This document shows positions 1 through 6,423 of a DNA stretch of 7,668 nucleotides, piece by piece. The stretch is from Mucilaginibacter sp. GTDB lineage: Bacteria > Bacteroidota > Bacteroidia > Sphingobacteriales > Sphingobacteriaceae. Under the pieces are notes generated by a model. It had not been told where the DNA came from and searched no databases. It saw only the letters and a program-made list of their open reading frames with translations. The stretch's first letter is position 1; every line of letters begins with the position of its first letter. The DNA lies in the NCBI GenBank assembly GCA_025934475.1, contig JAICXZ010000132.1:1-7668 (forward strand), given 5' to 3'. A program made the position numbers and the translations under genes.

Positions 1-72
1 ATGGAGTTTGGACATGATTTAAAGATTAGATTGTCACGATTTGCATAGTTTTAAAAGTTGTGCACCCAAATA

Positions 73-96
73 GTTAATTTAGCGACCGAAATTAAC
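73..96. repeat. Perfect 8-bp inverted repeat (hairpin), GTTAATTT / AAATTAAC
   Basis: The arms GTTAATTT (73-80) and AAATTAAC (89-96) are exact reverse complements separated by an 8-nt loop, AGCGACCG. The stem is AT-rich with one G-C pair at its base and has no T tract on either side, so it is a poor match to an intrinsic terminator. It could be the 3' hairpin of a gene lying left of the window, an operator-like site, or chance in AT-rich spacer DNA. The structure is seen directly; no role is assigned. Confidence 0.45.
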
Positions 97-105
97 GGAC
101 AGTCA

Positions 106-203
106 CTTTGTGATCTCTGTGCAAACCTCAGTGTTCTTCGCGGTTAAATAACTGCCAATTTTTAACCACAGATAGCACAAAGAAAGCGCAAAGGCCACAG
201 AGA
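106..203. repeat. Imperfect ~100-bp palindrome made of CTCTGTG/CACAGAG-type heptamers
   Basis: The left arm carries four heptamers of the form CTYTGTG (CTTTGTG at 106, CTCTGTG at 115, CTCAGTG at 127, CTTCGCG at 136) and ends in GGTTAAA (142-148). The right arm starts with TTTAACC (161-167) and carries the complementary heptamers CACAGAT (167), CACAAAG (176), CGCAAAG (187) and CACAGAG (196). Start spacing is 9-12-9 in the left arm and 9-11-9 in the right, and the inner 7-bp arms are exact complements around a 12-nt loop. This resembles the 'TTAACCACAGAG..CACAGAG' dispersed intergenic repeats I remember from several bacterial genomes. It sits between the upstream region and mutL, ending about 33 nt before the start codon, so it is probably transcribed in the mutL 5' UTR or overlaps its promoter. 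No coding potential is supported here. Confidence 0.65.
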
Positions 204-214
204 TTTGTCGGTCC

Positions 215-228
215 AAAGGGAAGGAAAG
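215..228 (+). promoter_or_regulatory. Purine-rich ribosome binding site of mutL
   Basis: A purine run AAAGGGAAGGAAAG ends 8 nt before the ATG at 237 and contains AAGGA, a reasonable Shine-Dalgarno match. This is notable because the downstream genes in this cluster mostly lack one. It supports the start chosen for mutL. No clear Bacteroidota promoter (TTTG at -33 with TAnnTTTG at -7, correctly spaced) could be fixed upstream; TAATTTAG at 75-82 resembles a -7 box but lacks a properly spaced partner. Confidence 0.5.
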
Positions 229-236
229 TTTTTTAA

Positions 237-2096
237 ATGCCAGATATAATCCAGCTTTTACCAGATTCTGTTGCCAACCAGATTGCCGCCGGCGAGGTGG
301 TGCAGCGTCCGGCTTCAGCGGTAAAAGAATTGGTCGAGAATTCGATAGATGCAGGTGCGGACAAGATACAGTTGATACTGAAAGATGCCGGCAAATCATT
401 AATACAGGTAATTGACAATGGCTGCGGCATGAGCATGACCGACGCACGGATGTGTTTTGAACGGCACGCTACGTCCAAAATCCGCAAAGCCGACGACCTG
501 TTTGCCATACGCACCATGGGCTTCCGCGGTGAGGCGATGGCGTCGATAGCTGCAATTGCACATGTGGAGCTAAAAACGCGTCGGCATGGTGATGAGCTTG
601 GCACCTGCCTTAATATAGAGGGATCGGTAGTCATCAGCCAGCAACCCTGTTCGGCCAACACGGGGAGCTCTATCTGCGTACGCAACCTGTTTTACAACAC
701 ACCTGCGCGGCGCAACTTTTTGAAAAGCAACCCGGTGGAAATGCGCCACATTGTTGATGAGTTTCAGCGTGTAGCACTGGCCAATCCCGGCATATTTTTC
801 ACGATGCATCATGATGGACAGGAAGTTTACCATTTACCTGCTACCACGCTTAAACAGCGCATCATCCATCTCTTCGGCAGTAACTATAACCAGCGGCTTG
901 TACCTGTAGAGGAAGATACAACCATCATCAAGCTGAGAGGTTATGTAGGCAAACCCGAGTTTGCCCGCAAAACACGCGGCGAACAGTTCTTCTTTGTAAA
1001 TAACCGTTATATACGGGATGCTTACCTGAATCATGCTGTACTCGCCGCATTTGAAGAATTGCTGCCTGATGAAAGTTTTCCGCTATATGTGCTGTTTATC
1101 GATATCGATCCGTCAAAAATCGACATCAATGTGCATCCAACGAAGACGGAGATCAAGTACCAGGACGAGAAATCAATCTATGCCATTATCCGCTCGGCGG
1201 TGAAGCGTTCGCTGGGTAAGTACAACATTACCCCTACGCTCGATTTTGACCAGGAGAACAGTATTGGTCACCTGATAACGCCGAAACCTGTTGAAGAAAT
1301 TGTCCAGCCGACGATATCCTTCAATCCCGATTTCAATCCCTTCGCCAACGAAAAGAAAAGCGCCGATCGCGAAATACCATTTCTTCGGGACGCGGGTGAA
1401 CCTCACAAAACACCTATCCCTCAAAATTGGGAGACGCTCTACGAGATCAGCCGAAGGGAAGCAACGAATCAACCTGAGATACACGTTCAAAAAACTATCT
1501 CGGTTGAAGAAGAGGAAGTGAGCAAGCCGAGCGAACGGCAACTATTCCAGGTGCATAACCGGTACATTCTATCGCAGATCAAATCGGGATTTATGCTGAT
1601 CAATCAGCAGGCCGCGCACGAGCGCATTCTATATGAGCGTTTTCTACAGCAGTTGGAAAACCACTCAGGCACCAGTCAGCAAAGCCTGTTCCCGCAAACC
1701 GTTACGTTAAACGGCGGCGATTTTGAGTTATTGAAGGAACTTTTGCCGGATGTTCGTGCATTGGGCTTCGACATACGTGAATTCGGAAAGAATACGGTCG
1801 TTGTTGACGGAATTCCGGCCGACCTTGGCAATGTAGCCGAGCATGCATTGCTTGAGCATTTGCTCGAAGGGTTCAAAAACAACCTTTCGATATTGAAGTT
1901 AGACAAGCGTGACAACCTTGCCCGCTCACTGGCGCGTAACGCCGCGACCAAAATTGGCGTCAGGTTATCATTAGAAGAAATGAATTTATTGATCGACCAG
2001 CTTTTTGCCTGCCAGATGCCTAATATTGCACTGAACGGCAAGCCAATAATCAGTACATTTACGATGGCCGAGCTGGCCGAAAGATTTGAAAAATAA
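237..2096 (+). CDS. mutL: DNA mismatch repair protein MutL
   Basis: MutL couples MutS mismatch recognition to downstream strand removal, as an ATP-gated cytoplasmic dimer. The 619-aa protein opens with the family signature (LPDSVANQIAAGEVVQRPAS, residues 8-27). GHKL ATPase motifs follow: ELVENSIDAGA (31-41, catalytic E31, Mg-binding N35), DNGCGM (60-65), RHATSKI (76-82) and GFRGEAMASI (95-104). NTPARRNFLK (154-163) and NVHPTKTE (298-305, ATP-contacting K303) complete the N-terminal half. A variable, charged linker spans about 335-432, and the dimerisation domain runs from 434 to the end. In that C-terminal domain the usual DQHA(x)2E(x)4E reads NQQAAHERILYE (456-467), the ACR position reads ARN (566-568), and CPHGRP reads ALNGKP (598-603), so the canonical endonuclease metal site is largely missing although the domain is present. 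The start is backed by a good RBS and by family alignment. Rhomboid genes follow after 19 bp, probably in the same transcript. Confidence 0.97.
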   Translation: MPDIIQLLPDSVANQIAAGEVVQRPASAVKELVENSIDAGADKIQLILKDAGKSLIQVIDNGCGMSMTDARMCFERHATSKIRKADDLFAIRTMGFRGEAMASIAAIAHVELKTRRHGDELGTCLNIEGSVVISQQPCSANTGSSICVRNLFYNTPARRNFLKSNPVEMRHIVDEFQRVALANPGIFFTMHHDGQEVYHLPATTLKQRIIHLFGSNYNQRLVPVEEDTTIIKLRGYVGKPEFARKTRGEQFFFVNNRYIRDAYLNHAVLAAFEELLPDESFPLYVLFIDIDPSKIDINVHPTKTEIKYQDEKSIYAIIRSAVKRSLGKYNITPTLDFDQENSIGHLITPKPVEEIVQPTISFNPDFNPFANEKKSADREIPFLRDAGEPHKTPIPQNWETLYEISRREATNQPEIHVQKTISVEEEEVSKPSERQLFQVHNRYILSQIKSGFMLINQQAAHERILYERFLQQLENHSGTSQQSLFPQTVTLNGGDFELLKELLPDVRALGFDIREFGKNTVVVDGIPADLGNVAEHALLEHLLEGFKNNLSILKLDKRDNLARSLARNAATKIGVRLSLEEMNLLIDQLFACQMPNIALNGKPIISTFTMAELAERFEK

Positions 2097-2115
2097 ACTC
2101 CAACTAAGCTGAAAC

Positions 2116-2856
2116 ATGAGTGCATACAGGCAATCGCCATTCGCCAATATTACCCCGGTCGTCAAAAACCTGCTCATTATTAACGTCATATTTGCCATAG
2201 CCGAGATCGTCTTGCGTAATCATTTTGATATGGAGGGCATTTTTGCTATTTATTATTTTAATTCGCCAAAATTCCAGGCATGGCAGGTGCTGAGTTACAT
2301 GTTCATGCATGCGCCAATCGACTCACATCCTGAACACATCCTCTTCAATATGTTCGGCTTATTTATGTTTGGACCGATTCTCGAATTTAGCCTTGGGTCA
2401 AAAAAATTTCTCAACCTTTATCTTTTATGCGGCATTGGGGCTATCTTTTTCCAATGGTTGATGCAGGGTATAGAAGTTTACCAAATTACCGGCGGGATCA
2501 CGCTACCGCGGCCATTAGATGACCAGGCCTTTTTGCAATTGGGTCATGGCCTGCAGGGGGGACAAAAGCTTTATGAAGTGTTTTTTACTCCGGTCGTCGG
2601 CGCCTCCGGCGCTCTTTTTGGAATCCTGGTTGCATTTGCCACCATATATCCAAACATGGAACTGTTTTTATTCTTTATTCCTATACCAATCAAGGCAAAA
2701 TATGTGATCTCGGGATATGTCCTACTTGAGATTTATGAAAGTGTCTTTCAACAGGCCGGCGATAATGTTGCACACCTGGCACATATCGGCGGGGCTATTA
2801 TTGGTTTCCTGATAGTAAAAATTTGGGGAGTCAAGCGAATGGATAACTTTTATTAA
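2116..2856 (+). CDS. Rhomboid-family intramembrane serine protease (first of two)
   Basis: Rhomboids cleave transmembrane helices of other proteins inside the lipid bilayer using a Ser-His dyad. This 246-aa, multi-pass inner-membrane protein has all the hallmarks. The L1-loop/TM2 motif is HILFNMFGLFMFG (74-86, with N78 as the oxyanion-hole residue). The catalytic serine is S164 in VGASGALFG (161-169), and the catalytic histidine is H223 in LAHIGGAIIG (221-230). A hydrophilic stretch at about 117-157, between the second and third conserved blocks, contains ITGGITLPRP and GHGLQGG and is longer than the same region of the neighbouring rhomboid. The gene starts 19 nt after mutL without a convincing Shine-Dalgarno, which is usual in Bacteroidota. 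Substrates cannot be inferred from the sequence. Family assignment is firm; the partner proteins are unknown. Confidence 0.92.
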   Translation: MSAYRQSPFANITPVVKNLLIINVIFAIAEIVLRNHFDMEGIFAIYYFNSPKFQAWQVLSYMFMHAPIDSHPEHILFNMFGLFMFGPILEFSLGSKKFLNLYLLCGIGAIFFQWLMQGIEVYQITGGITLPRPLDDQAFLQLGHGLQGGQKLYEVFFTPVVGASGALFGILVAFATIYPNMELFLFFIPIPIKAKYVISGYVLLEIYESVFQQAGDNVAHLAHIGGAIIGFLIVKIWGVKRMDNFY

Positions 2857-2895
2857 CTAGTTTGCGTTATCGACAAATAAGAACTGACTATAACT

Positions 2896-3765
2896 ATGAG
2901 CACGCTTTGGGACCGGATTCAATACCGCATGCTGCGATCGGGCAGTAAGGTGAGCCTGCTTATATGGATCAACGTCGCCGTTTACCTGTTTATTAATATT
3001 CCGTCTACACTAGAAGGTTTTATCTTCCATACCGGCTACATAGATAGTTTTACTGACAAATATCTTGCGCTGCATTCATACCTGCCCTTCTTAATCCGCA
3101 CGCCATGGACGCTGCTGACCTACATGTTTATGCATGCCAACATATGGCATATCCTCATCAATATGCTCTGGCTTTACTGGATGGGGCAGATATTTGAGGA
3201 ATATTTAGGCACCAAGCGAACCGTAGGGCTATATATCATGGGTGGCCTGGTTGGCGCTTTTCTTTTTGTTTTATTTTATAATATCCCCACGCTGTTTACT
3301 CCCGAAGCGTTGGTTAGTGGCAGGCTCGTTGGAGCGTCGGCCGGCATCATGGCTATCATAGTTGCTACCGGAACATTACTGCCTGATTATGAGATATACC
3401 TTATCCTGATAGGCCCGGTTAAGTTGAAATGGATTGTATTGTTCCTGATATTGCTTGACTTTTTCGGCATTGTTGGTTTTAATGCCGGCGGCGAACTTTC
3501 CCACCTCGGCGGTGCGCTATTCGGCTTTATATACATCAAGCAGTTACAACGCGGTAACGATATGGTGGCCTTCTTCGGCAAGATATTCCGCAAGAGGCAA
3601 AAACTAACGGTTGCATCACGCGCGGGAATTAAAACCGGGGGCAACAAGCCACGCCAGGAAGAGATTGACCGTATCCTGGATAAGATATCCCAAACAGGCT
3701 ATGACAGCCTGACCAAACAGGAAAAGGAAATACTTTTCAGAGCCAGCAAGGATAATGAAAGCTAA
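2896..3765 (+). CDS. Rhomboid-family intramembrane serine protease with helical C-terminal tail
   Basis: This is a second, clearly diverged rhomboid of 289 aa, 39 nt after the first. It has MFMHANIWHILINMLWLYW (78-96, with H85 and N89 of the HxxxN motif), catalytic S148 in GASAGIM (146-152) and catalytic H203 in LSHLGGALFGF (201-211). Both dyad residues are present, so it should be active. The membrane core ends near residue 216. A basic linker (FRKRQKL, 231-237; then a GGNKPRQ stretch) leads to a soluble tail at about 254-286, EEIDRILDKISQTGYDSLTK followed by QEKEILFRAS. This matches the short C-terminal module I know from Bacteroidota rhomboids (probably Pfam DUF6576), which may be a cytosolic regulatory or interaction segment; that role is inferred. 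The 3' end overlaps the start of the next gene by 11 nt, implying translational coupling. Confidence 0.93.
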   Translation: MSTLWDRIQYRMLRSGSKVSLLIWINVAVYLFINIPSTLEGFIFHTGYIDSFTDKYLALHSYLPFLIRTPWTLLTYMFMHANIWHILINMLWLYWMGQIFEEYLGTKRTVGLYIMGGLVGAFLFVLFYNIPTLFTPEALVSGRLVGASAGIMAIIVATGTLLPDYEIYLILIGPVKLKWIVLFLILLDFFGIVGFNAGGELSHLGGALFGFIYIKQLQRGNDMVAFFGKIFRKRQKLTVASRAGIKTGGNKPRQEEIDRILDKISQTGYDSLTKQEKEILFRASKDNES

Positions 3766-4867
3766 AAAAGGATTAGGTTTTCTCGACAGACTGTTCCTTT
3801 GGATCAATATCCTTTTATGCGCCGCACTGCTTCTCAGTTACCTGGCCCCCATAACCAATCCAAACAAATTCTGGCCGGTTGCATTTTTTGGCCTCGCGTA
3901 CCCCTTCCTGCTTTTGGCCAATGTGATCATGATCGTGTGGTGGTTGCTTCGAAAATGGAAATTTACATTCATTTCCATCATCTGCATTATTATTGGCTGG
4001 AAAGTACTGAATAAGAATATTGGACTGCGTTTTCCGGATTCTATGAGTAATGGTGTCGATCCGGGGTTGGTTAAAGTGATGACCTATAACGTGCATAACT
4101 TTAAACGTTACGGCTCAAAAAATGATATTTCGACCAAGCACGAAATCTTACAGATCATACACGACGAAAGCCCGGATGTTATCGGCTTCCAGGAATTTTA
4201 TACGCGCAACAAGGGCCAGTACGACATGCTCGATTCGATCCAGCAAATACTCGGCGCCCATAATTATTATTTCGAGGCCGTAAGGGCCAACAGAACCGAA
4301 GCCATCGGCCTCGCCATATTTTCCAAATATCCGATCATCGCACACGGCATGATCCAACTAAGCGAACGCGGTAGCGAGAATCAATGCCTGTATGCCGATA
4401 TAAAAAAGGGCAATAAGACCTTCCGACTCTATAGCGTACACCTGCAATCTATTCGGTTCGATCCGGAAGATTACAGGTATCTGAACAGCGTTTCCAAAAC
4501 GGATGATAAACCGCAGAAAAGTTCGGCGTTCAGGCTTGGCAGTAAACTTAAAACCGCTTTCCTGAAAAGAAGCGAACAGGTATTTAAGGTGAAAGCGCAT
4601 GCGGATAGCTGCAAAACGCCTTACATTATTTCAGGCGACTTTAATGACACCCCAACCTCGTTCGCAGTAAACGCAATGAGCAAGGGCCTGAAAAATGCTT
4701 TTGTTGAACGTGGCTCAGGGCTTGGCCGAACATATAACGGCAGCTTCCCCAATTACCAAATCGACTATATCATGGCATCGCCGCAGTTTGACGTCAGAGA
4801 TTATCAGATCATCGAAAAACGGCTATCGGATCATTATCCGGTTAGGAGTGATTTGATATTGAAATAA
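3755..4867 (+). CDS. Membrane-anchored endonuclease/exonuclease/phosphatase (EEP) family protein
   Basis: This 370-aa protein has three N-terminal membrane helices (about 12-31, 40-65, 71-86) and then an EEP-fold (DNase I-like) metallohydrolase domain from about residue 104. Visible active-site motifs are MTYNVHNF (109-116, N112), DVIGFQEF (141-148, metal ligand E147), the first catalytic histidine in YSVHLQS (226-232, H229), SGDFNDTP (293-300, D295 and N297), YQIDYI (334-339, D337) and LSDHYPV (357-363, D359/H360). All key residues are present. A Lys-rich insertion of about 50 residues lies between H229 and D295. The positive-inside pattern (MKAKKG at the N-terminus, RKWKF at 66-70) predicts that the catalytic domain faces the periplasm. 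The family hydrolyses phosphodiesters or phosphomonoesters of nucleic acids, phosphoinositides or lipids, and the substrate here cannot be told. The ATG lies inside the end of the rhomboid gene, preceded by AGCAAGGATA, so translation is probably coupled. Confidence 0.9.
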   Translation: MKAKKGLGFLDRLFLWINILLCAALLLSYLAPITNPNKFWPVAFFGLAYPFLLLANVIMIVWWLLRKWKFTFISIICIIIGWKVLNKNIGLRFPDSMSNGVDPGLVKVMTYNVHNFKRYGSKNDISTKHEILQIIHDESPDVIGFQEFYTRNKGQYDMLDSIQQILGAHNYYFEAVRANRTEAIGLAIFSKYPIIAHGMIQLSERGSENQCLYADIKKGNKTFRLYSVHLQSIRFDPEDYRYLNSVSKTDDKPQKSSAFRLGSKLKTAFLKRSEQVFKVKAHADSCKTPYIISGDFNDTPTSFAVNAMSKGLKNAFVERGSGLGRTYNGSFPNYQIDYIMASPQFDVRDYQIIEKRLSDHYPVRSDLILK

Positions 4868-4909
4868 TCTACCGACATAAAACGCCTAAGGTCTGATCAG
4901 CCTGCTAAA

Positions 4910-4939
4910 TTCGAAATTGAAACTTCGAAATCCGAAATC
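4910..4939. repeat. Tandem heptamer array, consensus TTCGAAA, four units
   Basis: Four adjacent 7-nt units are seen: TTCGAAA (4910), TTGAAAC (4917), TTCGAAA (4924) and TCCGAAA (4931), followed by TC. The array fills the right part of the 72-bp gap between two convergent genes and ends immediately before the reverse-strand stop codon at 4940-4942. TTCGAA is itself palindromic, so the array reads similarly on both strands. I recall similar GAAATCCGAAAT runs in spacers of related Sphingobacteriaceae, but this is unverified. No strong GC hairpin plus T tract was found in the gap; CTGATCAG (4893-4900) is a perfect palindrome but leaves no loop. Confidence 0.55.
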
Positions 4940-5806
4940 TCAGTGGTCTCTCGCCCGGCGTTTGAGCACGCCACCCGCGGCTTCTTTAATAGTGCTGGTA
5001 AACACGAATGCCTTATGGTCAACTTCATGAACCAGGTTCCTCAGTTTGCGTACCTCCATCCTTGTTACCACGGTAAAGATAATGTCCACCGGATGGCTTA
5101 CATCAAAGCTTTGTTTCAGGAAGCCGCGCTCGCCTTTATAGACGGTGATGCCGCGCCCAAGTTCCATCACCAGGCGCTCCTTGATGATCTCGCTCTGGGC
5201 GGAGATAATGGTAACTCCGGTATATTCTTCGAGACCTTCTATCACGAAGTGGCTCGTGCGGGAAGCTGCATAATAAGTAAGAATAGAATAAAGCGCTGTG
5301 GGCAGACCAAGCTGGATACCGGCTATCAGGAAAATGACAATATTGATCCCCAGAATAATCTCGCTGATGGTAAAGCTGATACGCTTGCCGGTGTAAAGCG
5401 CCAGCACTTCGATACCGTCGAGGGCACAGCCTCCCCGTATCGAAAGACCCACACCAATGCCCATGAACACACCTCCGAAAATACATATGAGCAGGTGGTC
5501 TGTTGTAACGTGCTGCTCAGGCATATACAGCAAGCCCAGCCCCAGCCCTATAACCGCAGCCAGTGTTTTAAAGGCGAATGCTTTATTAACCTGCTTTGCA
5601 CCCATCACGATAAAGGGAATGTTTACCACCACAATCACGTACGCGATAGGAATATGATACGTCTCTGATATTAGCAGTGAAATACCGGTTACCCCGCCGT
5701 CAAAAAAGTTATTGGGCACAAGAAAGCTCTTCAGCGCGAAACTGCAGAACAGGATGCCCAATAAAACATAGATAGTATCAACAACTTCGTGGGGTAATCT
5801 TTTCAT
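4940..5806 (-). CDS. YitT family membrane protein (YitT_membrane plus DUF2179)
   Basis: This 288-aa protein has an N-terminal membrane domain of about five or six helices (residues roughly 9-30, 52-70, 77-95, 103-122, 148-168) and a soluble C-terminal DUF2179 domain (about 196-284). Family marks are VPNNFFDGGVTGISLLI (30-46), GVGLSIRGGCALDGIEVLAL (118-137, equivalent to the GGSTGGTDIL region of Firmicutes YitT), GRGITVYKGERGF (217-229) and IIFTVVTRMEVRKL (242-255). The function of the family is not established; the C-terminal domain resembles a small-ligand-binding ACT-like fold. The gene follows the HD-domain gene after only 8 nt, so the two are almost certainly co-transcribed, and it converges on the EEP gene. 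The start ATG gives the expected N-terminus just before the first helix. Length is normal for the family. Confidence 0.9.
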   Translation of the reverse strand: MKRLPHEVVDTIYVLLGILFCSFALKSFLVPNNFFDGGVTGISLLISETYHIPIAYVIVVVNIPFIVMGAKQVNKAFAFKTLAAVIGLGLGLLYMPEQHVTTDHLLICIFGGVFMGIGVGLSIRGGCALDGIEVLALYTGKRISFTISEIILGINIVIFLIAGIQLGLPTALYSILTYYAASRTSHFVIEGLEEYTGVTIISAQSEIIKERLVMELGRGITVYKGERGFLKQSFDVSHPVDIIFTVVTRMEVRKLRNLVHEVDHKAFVFTSTIKEAAGGVLKRRARDH

Positions 5807-5814
5807 ATTGTGGG

Positions 5815-6381
5815 TTATTGCAATAGGGCCTTTACCTTCCCGATGTTTTCCTGCTTCTTCGGGCCGCGTAAATTTAATGCTGTTTGTGTAAAATACCGGT
5901 GCTGCTCCAAAAATTTTAGCTGAATTTTATTCCACTCGTTCCAGTTGCTCATGCCGAGCTCATGAAATATTTTATCACCGATCTCGAAAAAGTCTTCGCG
6001 CCCCAGGTAATCCAGGTCGGCGTCAGCCAATAGTTCCTGCAGCTTGCTATGCGGTGTTTGTGGCAGGCGGGTAGCCATGATCATGCCACATATTTGATCT
6101 ATCTCCAGTTCATTGAATCCAAAACGGGGTAAATGCTCTTTGGCAATGCGGCACGATTCGCGCTCATGTTCAATAATCGTATGTAAATAACCTGCGTCGT
6201 GGTAACATGCAGCGGTAAGCAGCAGTTTCATTTCAATATCCGAAATATTCTCGATGCGTCCCAATCGCCCGGCAGCGGTATATACATCCTCTGTATGAGC
6301 AAGGTTGTGATAGTAAAGAGTATCGGGTAATTCGGTGTCCAGTTTATCGAGGATAAACTGCCCCGCTTGTTCAAATAGCAT
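5815..6381 (-). CDS. HD-domain metal-dependent phosphohydrolase
   Basis: This is a 188-aa soluble protein of the HD superfamily, whose members use a His/Asp-bound metal centre to hydrolyse phosphate esters, often of nucleotides. Visible ligands are H25 and H29 in YYHNLAHTEDV (23-33), the HD pair H61-D62 in AACYHDAGYL (57-66), H72 in EHERES (71-76), and D120/D122 in LADADLDYLG (118-127). The order and spacing fit a stand-alone HD hydrolase; no GAF, PAS or response-regulator partner domain is present. The C-terminal third (128-188) is helical and charged. The codon immediately before the ATG is an in-frame TGA, so this is the earliest possible ATG start. Upstream the kinase-like gene ends 67 nt away, and downstream the YitT gene starts 8 nt after the stop. 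The substrate is unknown; a nucleotide or second messenger is plausible but only inferred. Confidence 0.87.
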   Translation of the reverse strand: MLFEQAGQFILDKLDTELPDTLYYHNLAHTEDVYTAAGRLGRIENISDIEMKLLLTAACYHDAGYLHTIIEHERESCRIAKEHLPRFGFNELEIDQICGMIMATRLPQTPHSKLQELLADADLDYLGREDFFEIGDKIFHELGMSNWNEWNKIQLKFLEQHRYFTQTALNLRGPKKQENIGKVKALLQ

Positions 6382-6423
6382 TCAGCATATATTTTCTGAA
6401 GCTAAATATATAAATCCTGGCGA

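Noticed and set aside
1..48. In-frame stretch from the left edge ending in TAG at 46-48, possibly the tail of an upstream gene
   Set aside because: Sixteen codons are too few to judge, the region is AT-rich with repeated GATT, and no family can be recognised.
103..447. 114-codon minus-strand open frame over the mutL leader and 5' end
   Set aside because: Half of it is the heptamer palindrome and the other half is antisense to the MutL ATPase motifs; no independent coding evidence.
1676..2140. 154-codon minus-strand open frame opposite the end of mutL
   Set aside because: It overlaps the conserved MutL C-terminal domain and the next gene's start, and shows a Ser/Asn-rich shadow composition without any recognisable motif.
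4868..4939. Terminator in the convergent gap (CTGATCAG palindrome at 4893-4900)
   Set aside because: The dyad leaves no loop, extended pairing has mismatches, and no T tract follows on either strand.
4943..5668. 241-codon plus-strand open frame opposite the YitT gene
   Set aside because: It is antisense to a well-supported membrane protein gene, its translation is rich in Cys and His with no family motif, and it starts at a GTG right inside the YitT stop region; a shadow frame.
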